Origin: Diphasiastrum complanatum
Lineage: Eukaryota > Streptophyta > Lycopodiopsida > Lycopodiales > Lycopodiaceae
DNA length: 64,000 nucleotides
Assembly: GCA_029204225.1 (NCBI GenBank)
Contig: CM055096.1
Location: 70,701,444-70,765,443 of the forward strand
Reading direction: 5' to 3'
Below are positions 46,838 to 59,805 of this stretch, piece by piece (the first letter of the stretch is position 1; each line of letters begins with the position of its first letter). The notes beneath the pieces were generated by a model that did not search any database, was not told the origin of the DNA, and saw only the letters and a list, made by a program, of their open reading frames with translations. The translations under genes and the position numbers were made by a program.

Positions 46838-49203
46838 GTTATATTTGTTCTGTACCAGCCAATTGTTTGAAAGATTGCTATACGATTCACACATCTTCAT
46901 GAGTCGCAGATTGAGGTTGTTAGTTGTAAGTACTCTTCTAAATGATCTATCATTGAGTGTTCACCACCTCAACTAACAGTTCTGTCCAATACTGTCTAGT
47001 TCGCTGAGAGTGCAATTTTGCCCCTTTCATTGTTGTGGTTTGTCCATAAATGAGGGTATATGATCTCGGCTGCCATCACACTCCAGAATCATGGTGTTCA
47101 GAATTCAGACAACACAATGCTTCTAAATCTTCATCATTGCTTCCCCTTGATTGCCTCTGTCTGCGGACTTATCAGTGATTGAGTAATTGTACCTCTCTTG
47201 TATATCTCTCCTCACACCTGCCTACAGCCCGCCACAAAGGAATCACTGTCCATCATTGACAAAATCAGACTTCGAAGAATCGCTGTCCTGCAGCCTCAGT
47301 TCTGTGGGAAAAAATCAAGGATCAAAGTTTTGTTCTCGACCTGTTGCAGCCTAGCATGTGCCTCTGCGATCCACCCATCATTTTTTGAGGCTATCCACAG
47401 ATATGATCACCGTCAATAGGCGCTATCGGTTGTTTGTGGCCTAGCAGATCTGTCTGCGACCTGTCCGTGGACTAAATGTGGTATGTAGATTGCCATTGTA
47501 GCCTCCTACTGCTTGCCCTGCGATCTGTCTCACCTCTGCTCTCTGTATACTCGTTGGAGGTCTTTTTGCTGCCTGCGGCCAGTGCCTACCTGCCACGTGA
47601 CCTAACACACCTGTAGTGCCAGCCCATCTCTGATAAATACTTTGCTGCTTGTCTGCGGCCCACTACCTGTCAAAATCCGGAAGAAAAACGACCTACAGCC
47701 TACCATGTCGCTGTCTTGCCTCACTGGACCTGCCTGATATACTTGCCTTGGTAGGGAGCAACAAATCACAAAGTTTTGATTCCACTGGAAAGTGACAAAC
47801 GAGGAAGGCAATCCGGAACTCAAACCAGAAGCGCTACGGACAAACGGTTTTCGGAAAGCAAGTGAGGAACGGGAAAGAAATTGTGATTGAAGTTTTAAAA
47901 GCGGTATTCATGACTATTGCCTCTACGATTTCCGGCTTCTCTCTCACACTGAGGTATGGGTTTACCTCACATCGATTTTTATTCTCGTGTTTACTTGTTT
48001 TCAATTGGAATGGGGGTGTTTGACGTCTGTACTTGCTTTCGCTCATTGAATGAATGATAGGATACTGAGAATTCATTGTGTAACTGTATGAGGACCTAAT
48101 CATTTCAATAATTCCGCATTTGCCATGTCCCTATCGGGACCTAAATTATTGTGATCCTTTTCTTGAACAAGTAGACATTGAAGTATCAGGTCTATGCATT
48201 TTTGTGGGTTTACCGGTAGTAGGAACTCATAATCACTTGCTTGCAATGGGAATGTTGTTTGCTTGAGTTCAGTAATTGCAATTACCTAACTAGTGAATGG
48301 ATTGTCGTAGGGTATGGGTCCATTGTCGTAGGGTATGGGTCCATTGTGCATTATAGTGAATCGTTTTTAGCACAAATTCGAATTCAGTCCGAAATCATAA
48401 TATTTTATAAACAAATGCGGCATGGCTACTTAGAACAATGAGTGCCTATTTCCAACTCGTTTAGTGAAAGTGTTAAGTAAATAGCTTTGTTTCGTACTGA
48501 TTTAGAATGTGTTGTACGGAGAGAACCGTAGGCTAGGGAGTTAACATCTTGCTGAGTTAGATTTATTGAACGACTATATGGAATCGTCAAGTTTTTGAAG
48601 TGTTTCTTACGGTTTTTTCATTATGGAGCGTATTAATTGGACCCGACCTCTGTGAAACACCAGAGCGGGCCGTCCACCATCCGCGGTTGAAATACACCGC
48701 CTTGGTTAAGCGTCACACTAGTCACACCCATCGTTGGTATTGTCTAGCGAAATATCTAGACCCGACGATCGGCGAAAATACCACCGCTTATCAAACAAAG
48801 TGGTGTGTATAACTTGCACCCCACGAGCACATCATGGGCAATAAATCGGTTTCAAGCCCATGTAAGATTTTTACTAATTGTAAGCCGAATTCAATGGGGA
48901 AGGAGACATTAGCAAGATCCTAATGCGAATTAGTGATAAGAAGTTTTACGGAACCTTAACCCTAGAAAGCTAGTGAATCATTGCACCAAAATTGATAGCA
49001 CCCCCTTCTTGCAACCGTATTTCTGAGAGCCTGGAAAACCCTCATCGGTTGGGGAGCACGAGGCAATAGGGAAGGCCATTAGGGTTGGAAGTGGCAAATC
49101 CTCTATTGCTCACGTAGGTCCAAACCGCCACTAGAGGTGAGGCCTCTTGACCCTTTTAGGACGTTTTGGCTGGACCAATTCCCCATCAAAACATGCCCTA
49201 ACA
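46838..49203. other. Non-coding stretch, possibly the rest of a long LTR
   Basis: No coding motif. 47150-47720 is GC-richer with recurring CTGCGGCC/CCTGC words. The end CCTAACA at 49203 followed by T and a primer site looks like an LTR 3' end. A 21-bp unit containing GTCGTAGGGTATGGGTCC is repeated twice at 48302-48343. Confidence 0.45.
48302..48343. repeat. 21-bp direct tandem repeat
   Basis: Two exact copies, each containing GTCGTAGGGTATGGGTCC. Confidence 0.9.
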
Positions 49204-49489
49204 TTGGTGCGTCTGCCGGGAGGAATTTGATAAGGAGCTATTGTTTGAAGGGCGATTATCTATATGTAAGACTATAAACGGTATGACTTAGCCATTTATG
49301 ATCGCTGGTATTATTTGGCCCGCCAGACGCCTAACATTGGTGCGTCTGCCGGGAGGAATTTGATAATGGGCTATTGTTTGAAGGGCGATTATCTATATGT
49401 AGGGTTGTGGACTGTACAGATTAGCCATTTGCGAGTTGCTTATGTTATTTGACCCGTCAGACGCTTAACATTGGTGCATCTGCCGGGAG
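49199..49489 (+). repeat. Three tandem LTR-end/primer-site units
   Basis: TGGTGCGTCTGCCGGGAG occurs at 49205-49222 and 49338-49355, and with one change (TGGTGCATC...) at 49472-49489, spaced 133 and 134 bp. Each is preceded by (C)TAACAT. The 18 bases are the complement of the 3' end of plant tRNA-Gly(UCC) including CCA, as I recall that tRNA. The units share GGAATTTGATAA and GGGCGATTATCTATATGTA. This is a multiplied LTR-end plus primer-site plus leader segment. Confidence 0.85.
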
Positions 49490-50007
49490 TGAACTTGATA
49501 AGAGAATATTTCTTGGAGAGTAGTCATGCTAGCAACGATCTACAAATTTCATGTGTCTCAAATTGTATGTGTTGAGAACAATTCTGCTGTTTAGACTGTC
49601 AATCGCACAATAACACCTTAGTGCGAGCTACTTGAGTAGTGTCGAATGTTGTTTTGAAAGACAATTACTAGGTCAAAGTGGTTAGCATCGCACAGAGATG
49701 TGTGTTGATCCCACAAAGAGAGTGACAAGGGTTGTGCATCAACCTGCCAAAAGATTATTCATAGGATGAAATCTGAGGTTGTCTGGATTTGAGATATCAT
49801 ATGCATTCTTATTGGATCTAATGAGGGCCTCATACCTCAACATGATACAACTTTTAGTTGGATTGTGGAAGCTCTTGCGATACCCATTGCTAGAAAAGAG
49901 TGTGTCCAATGGTTAGGATAGTGTCATCCAAGCAATAGAGCCAAATTCCCTCGATAGGAGAGCATAATCCATCGTTACAAAGATGTTTGTTATGAGACCA
50001 ATATAGC
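49490..50007 (+). other. Leader between primer sites and gag
   Basis: No open frame of note. The position and length (about 520 bp) fit the untranslated leader of the Gypsy-like element. Confidence 0.45.
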
Positions 50008-51748
50008 GTGATTGTGTCATTTTTGGCTTTCAACCGACCCAACATTGCTATCATGGGGGGCTTTCACTCATTAGTTGGGTGGTTTCTCTCTTGGATGTGG
50101 GAGTTACTGGTGGACCCACCCAATGAAGAAGTACACTTTGTTGATCTAGGGTCATCCCAAACTAGAGACAACAAAGGATTCTGTACTGGCTGGTATAAGG
50201 CCACAGGCGATGATGAAATGCCCCCTCTAGAATTGGACGACCAAGAACCTCTCTATGAGCTCAATAGACCGACAAATATATATAAGATGATGACAGAAGA
50301 AGGATTAGTTGAAACCATAGACACATTTCTAGGGACCTTTGATTTAAATGAGGCTAAAAGAGAAGATCTTACGTTAACAACACTAGACACGATAGATTTT
50401 GAAGAAAAACATGTTATACTAGAAGGCCACTTGATCGAACCACGACTGGAACCACAATGGACGGAGGAATCCCAACTGAATCTAGATGGATTTTCATACG
50501 CAGAGCCAGGTTTGGCTATAGAAATTTCAGTGCATGAGACTAGTCTACTGCCTAGAGAACCAAGTCTAGCCGTAGATAGCAAGAGTTTAGAAAGAGATTC
50601 ACTTCCCCTACTCCCAAAAGTAGTTGACACTCAGGAACAGCTATCACAAGACCTCACAACGCCAATTCTTCTTGAAGATCGAGAATATTACGATCGATCT
50701 GAAAATAGCAATAGCACTCTCATTGCAAGAGTGGGAAGCCTCATACACAGATGACATCTGACGAGAAGCAAAGATAGAGGAATTTCCAACACAAAATGAT
50801 AGTGAGGACGAGATTCTTGAACCATTTGAGAGCTATAGTGATGAATCTGAGTGAGAGACTGTATCTGAGGATGAAGAGCCAGAGCCCAATGAGGTGGCAG
50901 GTGATAAAGCAATAAGTGAGGAAGAGACGGTAGGTGATGACATAGTATCAGAATGGAAAACAATGAATGAAAGCGAGGTTGAGTCAAATATGGATCTCGA
51001 TCAAGCAGATCATGATGATTATAACATAAACGAAGAAGTCTTAGCTGAAGTTGACGATCGAGCTCAAGCACCAACTGTGCAAACACCTGATTCTATACCT
51101 ATCACACCGGTGACAAGGAGAGTCACTCAGCCAATAGTTGTTCCTGATGACACCGAGAGAGTACCTAGTATAGTAGGCTCCCTAGCGCAATTCCACGGAG
51201 ACAATGATGAAGATGCCCATGAACATCTCGAAGATTTTGAGACACTAATGGTTGTTAACGCAGTTGGGAATCCGGCCCATAGGATGATGTTATTTTCCAC
51301 AACTCTGATAGGAGAAGCCAGGCGCTGGTACTATAATTTACCCAAAGCTTCCACTACAACTTGGGAAAAATTGTTCGAATTATTTTTGTCAGAGTTTGGA
51401 CTCAGATACAATGTCGATAGCTTGATGTTTACTCTGACCGCGATACAACAAGAACCAAGAGAATCAGTACGTCTATATGTTAAGCGACTCAAGGAGCTCA
51501 TTCGCCGATTGAACATAGGGCTAGTGACTGAGGTATCATCTCAATTAGTACTCACCTTTTTCTTGAGGGGCCTACAACCAGCTATTCAGCTAGAAGTACC
51601 AATCTGGGTGACATCATTTGAAGAAGCAGTGTCTAGAGTTAGCATTAGAGGAGTTTTGAGCACCAAAAGGGCCTTTTGTCAAGATGCTGTTTTTGAATTT
51701 TCAACTATTCGACGTACACTTGGCCCAGTTATATATTTACACCTGTGA
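50008..51748 (+). pseudogene. Gypsy-type gag with acidic N-terminal region
   Basis: The first frame (50008-50754) encodes a long acidic region rich in Glu, Asp and Leu (DLNEAKREDLTLTTLD). Near 50700 the frame changes and, after stops at about 50755 and 50851, is open 50894-51748. That part has a clear Retrotrans_gag domain: LAQFHGDNDEDAHEHLEDFE, EARRWYYNLP, FLSEFGLRY, ESVRLYVKRLKELIRRL and VLTFFLRGLQPAIQLEV. Similarity stops near 51700 before any knuckle, where unrelated sequence begins. The CCHC part of a related gag is present at 16345-17244. It is structural protein, inactive here. Confidence 0.8.
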
Positions 51749-52060
51749 AAGACCGTAACGTTGTTGTCGGTCGATTTCTTTTTTGGAACTTTTCGGTCAT
51801 ATTTTTATATAATTCAAAACTCCCGTCGGGCAGGGTCCTGACTTGTAATTGGACCGTAATTGCTGCCCGTGAGTTTCCTAAGTGCCCGAGACCTAACACT
51901 TGTGGTTAAAGTAAGTCTATTTTGATCTAACCGTAGTTAGACTAACATATATGATTTACGAAAGACCGCCAACATTTATTACAAATTTGGTTATTTATTT
52001 TCATACTGATTCAACTATATTTTGTTTCAGACTCTGTTGTTCATCTTCTTTTAGCTTTGC
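51749..52060. other. No gene seen
   Basis: Begins with GAAAGACCGTAACG and has a related GAAAGACCGCCAACA near 51959. These may mark the edges of a small insertion of about 220 bp. Confidence 0.35.
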
Positions 52061-52772
52061 AATGGCTTCCAAAAGCCGTAGACCACAAAGCAATATTGTC
52101 TGATGGCTCTTGGATACCACGTATCTATAGAAAATTCCACTCGGTTCTCATGCATCCCTCCTCAAGAGGTGTTTTTGGTAAAAAGAGAAAATCAAATATG
52201 GATTATAGGAATTTTTGAAAAGGTAGAATTTTAGACTTCAAAGTTTCACCCGGTGGTGGATCCATTTCAGAGGTCTTGATTCAACATGTCTACATGCATA
52301 AGGAAATTAGAGTGGAGGGCGTAAGTTCAAATGACAGACTCAAATGCAATTGTAAGTTTTGGAGAATTTTTTGCTTTGAGCATTGCATTAATCATTTAGA
52401 CGTGTATCTAAGTATTTAAATGACATATAGTTTTATGGATTTGTGCAGATTTGTATCCATCAAGCATAATCGAATGGCAACCTATACAATCCCTTGTCGA
52501 CATCATGGACGTTATTCATTCTGATATTGGTCTTCTGCAATACAAGAACCGCTCCACGAGATCACTTTTGGATTCTTGTATTTTCTTCTATGATTCATTT
52601 TACACACCATCCAGTTTAGGTGGAAAATTAGAGGCGATATCATTACCCTCTTTCTCAAGCGAAGAATGGATTCCTCCAAATTCCACCATAGCAGAGAACT
52701 TCCGATTAAGGTTTTTTATGGACATTCAAAACTGTATGAAATGTAGCACAGGTTCAAAAAACAATAGATTGC
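52061..52772 (+). pseudogene. Unrecognised spliced coding unit
   Basis: Block 1, about 52098-52351, reads (with breaks) GSWIPRIYRKFHSVLMHPSS and then ISEVLIQHVYMHKEIRVEG. After an intron ending TTTGTGCAG at 52448, block 2 (52449 to about 52750) reads YPSSIIEWQPIQSLVDIMDV, SLGGKLEAISLPSFSSEEW and AENFRLRFFMDIQNCM, with a possible donor ACAG|GTTC at about 52751. I know no family with this sequence. The stop and frame change in block 1 argue for decay. It lies close to two other unfamiliar spliced units and may belong to the same large mobile element. Confidence 0.4.
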
Positions 52773-53144
52773 ACTGGTTTTTGCCTATTGCAATTTTTGT
52801 TGAATGTAATATTCGTAAAACAGTGACAATTTTTATTTGTAGTGATTTAACAGACAATATGTCATCAAGCCTCCTTGATGATCATTGGGATAAAAAGAGT
52901 AATGGCAATATCGAGTGCATAGTTAATAGATCATCAATGAAATTTAGATACCTTATAGAAAAACAAGTGCTTTCTTTAACATTTTATTATAGAAGATGGT
53001 CCAAAGTTGGCAGATTGAATGTGATCGAGAGTCCAATCTTCTTCCACCTCAATTGTTGTAAAAGTAGAATTATTTTTCCTCACTTGACTTTCTATTTGAT
53101 CTTGATGATTCATTGTAAAATCCTAATCCAATGCTTTCCATATC

Positions 53145-53915
<771 letters not shown>

Positions 53916-55443
53916 TTACATTTCAATCAAAGGTGCCTGAGGCATATCCTCGAGCACTATAACCTCATCCACGGATCCCCTGGCAGGTTCATTCGAGGCA
54001 CCTTCATGCTTGTAGGGCCTTGCACATGATAGTAAAATTTTCAACATTTCATGCCGATACTGATGAATTGCATTTGTTGATACCTCAGGACATTGGAACT
54101 GCAAAAAAATATATCGAGTGTATGTATGTATTAGCCAATGTTTTAAAATATATAAATTCACAAAGTTAACAATATATCATCAGGATATGGAACATTGAAA
54201 AAAATACCTCACGGATACTAGCATCTGGAGGTTGCACCATATACCAATCCAAGAACGATTTAACGTTCCAGATTGAATACCATCTGCAGCTGAAAGCATC
54301 GTCTTGTTGCGAAGACTGAGAAATCACAGCAAAAAATTGTTCAAGTATAATTCAATATAACTCTAAACTACATGCCATCATGCAAATAAAATACGTAAAA
54401 AGATTTCTTTTACCTTTGCATCAACAACCTCTATGTTGGTATTTACAACCAACCCATCCGGCTTGGGCAATAGCTCCACCATCCTTTTGTACATGGATTT
54501 AAATAATCATGGAATGGGTGGCATGCAAAGAATTCATTGTCATGCACACATATGTGCAGCTTCCAATCGAATCCACTTTCATGGATATGACGTGCACACT
54601 CCAATGTTTGCTGCCAGAAAGAGACAAGCAATGAATTACTAGAATCTATAAGAGTTTCCAAAAGAAAAATCTTACAGAAAACAGATATTACAAGAAGAAA
54701 CTATCTTACTTTGAACAGTATGGGATGATGAACATTGATGCCTCTTTAATGGTGTGCCTGAAGAGCCTTCTGGCTTTCCTCTCTTTATTCAACAGATGCC
54801 CAAAAAATGGAGATACAACAAAAATCTCCTTCGTGACTGTATATGTATATTTATGTAGATAGTATGCACAAGTAGATTCAACTATTGTGTCTGAGATGTA
54901 TGAGGTCTTCTCTTTTAGCTCCCTACAATGTGGGTCTTTGATATGTATTGCAAAATTAATATCGTCTATACAAAACATAAACTCTCCTCCGAGATCATCT
55001 ATTTTCTTGGCTATATACAGGTCAAAATCAATGTACTTCTCAGAATCAAAAAATGTGTCTTTAGGTTCATTCAGAAGTCTGATGTGCAACTCTTTATCAG
55101 TTGCATCAACATCAGAAACAATCATGTCTACCACTGTATTTAGGTCATCCTCATGTATAGAAGGAGAATCATGCAGTTGAAGATCAGGGGTTACGGGAGG
55201 ACTCTCAACCAATGGAATTGTGGACGTACTAGCCAGATCTTTTCTAATGGGAGGAGGTGAGGGTGAAGAGCTGGGAGACCTGGGCTTGGGTTGCGAACAT
55301 TTGACTCTTCTCGATTTGCCAGTGTATTGCATGAATAGTGTCGCATACCTCTCACTGAATGATGTTGGAGATGTTCTTGATTTGAGGGAGGACGAAATAT
55401 TATCAATTTTGTCTAATTTCATCAAAAAATTTGAGGACTTCAT
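53916..55443 (-). pseudogene. Defective Ulp1-type (C48) protease, four exons
   Basis: Exons on the - strand: 55443-54710, 54610-54414, 54315-54208 and 54098-53916, all with GT...AG introns (for example TCAAA|GTAAGA, TCTGGCAG|, TTTCTCAG|, TTTTTGCAG|). Exon 1 has a Pro/Ser-rich region, an acidic middle and the Ulp1-like approach SDTIVESTCAYYLHKY...FIIPYCS. Exon 2 continues NKHWSVHVISMK, where HW is the catalytic His of the family. The usual catalytic DSL box reads NSL (TMNSLHATHS). A one-base frame change follows, restored as YKRMVELLPKPDGLVVN. Exon 3 has WYMVQPPDASI, but the expected catalytic Cys-Gly segment after it is missing. The family removes SUMO-like tags; plant transposons often carry it. 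This copy should be inactive. Confidence 0.6.
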
Positions 55444-56241
55444 AGATCTCGACGGTGATGATGATCTACGTGCTTCTATTGATTACAAAGACGGAGATGA
55501 ATGGATGGATGGGACTGAAGCACTGCAGTCAATCATGTCTGAAAGCAGGGCATACTAGGCAAATTTTCCCGGTGAGGAGGAATTTCTGAAAATCCAGAGC
55601 AGATATGTGTCACAGTCTTCAGAAACTAGTCCATCCAGTGCTTCGACGACCATTGTTGCTGGTCATGATCTACATACTGCTGCACTTATTGAAGCTGATG
55701 AGCGTGATCTGGTAGGTAAATCTGGTTTTATCTTAATGAGATTTTTATTCAAATATAGTCATTTTGTTTTACAAGACATGTGACCTTTGCTCGTATTTTA
55801 CAGGCTATTGTTGAGGTGGATGCCTTTGCAACAAGGCAGAGATATTTGAGAGAAGGCCAGAGATCACGGCAAAGGGATTCATCCCTGTCCAATTATTTGA
55901 ATTGCTTTGTAAATAAAGAGATTTGCATTCATCATAGCAAATTTTCTTCAGATGCTGCGACAATAATAATGGCAATTAAAGCGTTATCCTATTTCTTGAA
56001 CGGGCATAAATACCCTCCGAATACATATAAAATTATTTTTGTGAAGAGAGACATTGCCATAAAAGTGTTTGGCTATGTAGCTGAGGAAGTTCCGAAAAGG
56101 TCTTCCTCCTTAGCTGTTTTCTCTGGATACATTGACTTGAGCAAAATAAGATCGATTGATTTTCTAGATCCATATGATAGAAAATTTTTTCTTCATGACC
56201 ACACAACAAAGTTGATCATTAAAGACAAAGATAAACAATGA
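55385..56241 (+). pseudogene. Unrecognised two-exon gene, divergent to the protease
   Basis: Exon 1 (start uncertain, about 55385) encodes EDEILSILSNFIKKFEDFID and an acidic run, has a TAG at 55556-55558, and reads on in the same frame (YVSQSSETSPSSAS) to a donor at 55711|GTAGGT. Exon 2 begins after TTTTACAG at 55804 (AIVEVDAFATRQRYLREGQR) and ends at 56241. The intron phase agrees. The product is a mixed acidic and basic protein without a domain I recognise. The 5' part overlaps the first exon of the - strand protease-like gene in antisense, so exon 1 may be shorter than given. Confidence 0.4.
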
Positions 56242-56348
56242 TTTTGCCTTGCATTGTACTACACATGATGTGATATAATACATATACTTTTTTTGTCTGA
56301 TATCATAAAATTAAAATTCCACGATAACAGACACACATTTTACTAGGG

Positions 56349-56834
56349 TCTTTTTCGCAATCTTCTCGACATCGAGTTGACCTTGTTATCTCTTGTGAGG
56401 GAGTTCGCACTCTAGGAGATGTTGTCATTGATGATCCCTCTCATCCAGATCTCCTTCGTCATTCTTCCATCACGCAAGGGGCCGCTGCATCTCATGCAAC
56501 TCAAGAAAAGGAATGAGATTATAATGATCGTGCACTTGGTGAAGATTTCATCCTTGCCTTGGAAACATATGGTTATCTACATAAGAAATTTAATGATTTA
56601 TCGTCTTTATGTAAGAAGCTTATGGTGAAACGCCAGGGACAAAACATTACCTTACCTTCTGTCATTATTTCTTTCTACCGTCAGCGTATTTCTATTGCAT
56701 TACAACGTATATAGGCGCTTTCAATTCTTCGACGAGCTCAATTTGCAAGAATGATTGCTTCAAAGCTTCTTGCATTACCTATTACTGGATCTATTTTAGT
56801 TAGTGATTTACATCCAGTAGTTGGTTTTAAGTAA
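56349..56834 (+). pseudogene. LINE-like protein, C-terminal fragment
   Basis: One frame, broken by TGA (56514-56516) and TAG (56712-56714), reads RHRVDLVISCEGVRTLGDVV, GEDFILALETYGYLHKKFND and SFYRQRISIALQR. This matches a C-terminal region I recall from plant reverse-transcriptase-like proteins (ETYGCLH and YRQRxSIALQR words). It is a truncated, inactive copy. The assignment to LINE is from memory of that family, not a search. Confidence 0.5.
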
Positions 56835-58712
56835 TTAATTTATTATTTTCTAGGTTTAGTAAGATTTTGGTTAGCTTAATTCATTTTTTTATCATTTTAC
56901 ATAATTTAATCTTCTTGTACGGTCAGTCCACAGTTGTCTCCTTGGTAAATGACTATTTCTACTTCAAGATTTTTTCTGCACGTTTATTGATCATTGATCT
57001 AGAGTAAGGTGAAACCAACTTTGGTTCTACGTCTGCTCATTTGATACCTGCAGGAATCATAACTTAGACAACCAAATTATTTGAAGAACATCTACAACGC
57101 GCTTCCGGCTGATCTCCAACAAAGGGTAACCAATCCTATCATATTTCAAGTTCAGATGTTAAGTAATTTGAAGATCACTGAAGAATTGGCCATCTTCAAG
57201 AACTTCCACGAATTACCATTTAGAACAACTTTGCAGAAATACACTTAGTGTCGCAACAGTTTGCAGAAATGAACTATGTTTTTCCATAGTGTCGTCTTTT
57301 CCCGAAATACGATAGTGTCGACTTTTCTCGAAAAGCGACACTTCAACATAGTTCAATAGTTCAACTATTTTCAACAGTGTCGGTTTTTTGTATTTCTCCG
57401 AAATGCGACAGTGTTGGCTTTTTGCCTTCAGCTTCTTCCTTTCAACTATTTTGAAGAAGTTAAACTGTTTTAAAGACTCCTTCGACTTTTTAAGGGCATT
57501 GTCGGCTTTTTAAGGACACTGTCGGTTTTTTCACAAAATCTCGACGAGAGAAAAATCTCGACAGTCGTCTATTTTCAACGAGGAACGTTCCCAGCCACTT
57601 CCCAAAAATGCGAAGTGAGAGAATTTGAGACGTCCTCGTTTGCATCAACATTCCCTATGAGTTGACCATGTATAGTTGTCACACAAACCAAATACTTCCA
57701 AGTACAATGGCTTACCTAATTAGGTGACAAATATATATTGTAGTTAATACATGGATGAATTCTATAAATGGATCATCCATGCACACTCTACATGATGTTC
57801 CCTCCATGAGACGAATGATTTTGAGCCTCCTAGTTACGCCGTCATTCTAGTTGTAATTGCTATTTTGTTGTGCTTCAGTGTCATATAACAACAACACGCT
57901 TTTCTATCTATGTATAACACCCAATTTTTTTTTGGAAATAAGATTGCGGCTAATGCTAAGCATTAAGTAATAAAAAGTATGCCACAATAAACCTATGAAA
58001 AGGAGGCCTGAGCACCTTCCCTCAAGCTATGCACCTTTCCAAAGGCGTAGATGAATGCTTGTTGTGATTTGAATGCACTTTATTGCTGTTTGATAACATT
58101 TGTTCACTCATTCTGATCAGAACACGGATGTCTATGATTCTTCAGTTTTTTATCAGACGATGACTGTCTTTGACACCTGAGGAACTTGCGCTATCACACT
58201 GCTCTTTCAATCTATTTCAGAATTAAACTTTTGATTAAATCCATTTTTCAATAATACCACACACAAACCATTTCTAATCTCTTCGGTGGACTGTATTCAT
58301 TTGTGTTTTTGTGAGTATGAACTAATCTATAAGATTCTGTTGGGCAATAGAATACTTAAGTTGTGATTATAATTAACATAAACATTCCATTAGATTGTTT
58401 TTGCATCTAGCAGCCCATTATAACGGAAAAGCTGTTCCACAAATATTTCTGCTATCTTCTCTCTGCTCACGTTTTTCATACTCCATCGCCACCATCAATA
58501 AGTTTTCCATCATTTCTTAATAAAAGGAAAGAGAATTATTTTAAAAGCTTGCTAATATACAAACATATATTGGTGTATAGGTTACAATGATGTACCATGA
58601 ATTGGTAATACCCTTCTTCCTCTTTTTCCTTCACAACTACTTTTCCTTTTCTCCTTCTCCTTCTCCTCGTTTTGTTTTCTTTCTCCTTATCATTTTTGTG
58701 AGCGCTCACAGC
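56835..58712. other. Intergenic; TGTCG-motif region inside
   Basis: No coding signal. 57240-57560 is unusual for repeated TGTCG+CTTTT words (separate entry). The last part before 58713 should hold the promoter of the stomatin-like gene; no clear TATA box was chosen. Confidence 0.45.
57288..57531. repeat. Dispersed AGTGTCGNCTTTT motif, six direct and one inverted copy
   Basis: Direct copies at about 57288, 57314, 57376, 57410, 57497 and 57517, and an inverted AAAAGCGACACT at 57331-57342, so the second copy and the inverted one can form a hairpin. Spacing is irregular (26 to 87 bp). The function is unknown. Confidence 0.6.
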
Positions 58713-58733
58713 GAGAGAGAGAGAGAGAGAGAG
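58713..58733. repeat. Short (GA)n tract in the 5' region of the stomatin-like gene
   Basis: About 10 GA units some 50 bp upstream of the start codon, probably in the 5' UTR or core promoter. Confidence 0.9.
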
Positions 58734-58785
58734 CGCGAGCGTACGTGATGAAGAAGAGGTGGTGAAGAAGAAACCTCGGGAGCAA

Positions 58786-59805
58786 ATGGGTTTCGCGGGA
58801 GGCAAGTCGAGCTCTTCCCTCTCCGCCCTTGCCTTCGTTGCCAGCAGATCGCTTCATTTCGCATCCTCGCGGCGTTCGCACTCCCACAATCCCACTCGCT
58901 TAATTTCACTCATCATCCCTCATCACCATCATCATCCCTTGCTGCACAATGGGTCCTTCTGCAACAACGCTCGTGCCATGAGCAGTGGAAGATATCGGGA
59001 CGATTCCAGTTTCAGGTAGCTGTTTTTCAGATAAACAAAACCGTTGTTAAGCCCTATTTTCAGCGTTGTCTTCTTGGCCGTTTTCTGGTTGTCGAGCATT
59101 CGTTTCCGGTGAATGCAAGATTTCTCATGTAAAAGCTGATATACTTTATTGATGGAGGGGGAAATACGTAAATCTGTTGATTCATCATAAAGTTGTTGCA
59201 CTTTATTATAGAGGGTGAAACATTATCAATCAGCTCAGTAATTTTTCTACAATGGCTTGCATGCAGTATTTTCATTATTGATTGGTGCGCAACAACTTGA
59301 CTGCCTAAGCGTTAACCGAGCAACACAGAATGAAAAGGAAAATAGAAGAACAAGAAGCGCATTTGTGCAGTTTACGTTATTTCACCATCATGTTTAACAC
59401 TTAGATGTGGAGGAAAATCATCAGGGAACTTGCATTATGTGTTTAGGAAGGGAAGAATATTGTTAAACAAAAGTACCTAGATCAAGTTATTTTGGACAGT
59501 TGGTGAAATTCTTTCTCATCTTCTAACCTATAACTTTTTATGGCTGTTTTGGTTTCAAAAGATATGTTATCTCTCCACCAACTAATTTGGGCATTCGTAT
59601 AGTGCCTGAAAAGAGTGCATATGTGATTGAGCGCTTCGGGAAATACTTGAAGACTTTGACTTCAGGGATTCATATCATAATTCCATTTGTTGATCGCATT
59701 GCGTATGTTCATTCTCTCAAAGAAGAAGCTATGCCCATTCCTAATCAAAGTGCCATTACTAAAGACAATGTGAGCATCAACATTGATGGAGTGCTATATG
59801 TGAAG
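58786..59805 (+). CDS. Mitochondrial stomatin-like protein, 5' exons
   Basis: Exon 1 58786-59015 ([17 protein letters not shown]..., ends TTTCAG|GTAGCT) and exon 2 59562-59805 (after GGTTTCAAAAG|, ends GTGAAG|GTAAGT) join in phase to give the first 158 residues. Residues 1-70 are rich in Arg, Ser and His with almost no acidic residues, as in a mitochondrial targeting peptide. From about residue 80 comes the start of the SPFH domain: [40 protein letters not shown] and [17 protein letters not shown], very like plant SLP1/SLP2. In Arabidopsis these inner-membrane proteins help organise respiratory supercomplexes. The next exon (VxDP...) is not seen up to 64000, so the gene continues beyond or is broken. 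Upstream ATGs in other frames were ignored. Confidence 0.88.

Noticed and set aside
58536-58909. Antisense frames over the stomatin-like first exon
   Set aside because: Shadows of the + strand exon and its GA tract; the + strand exon joins in phase to a clear SPFH exon.
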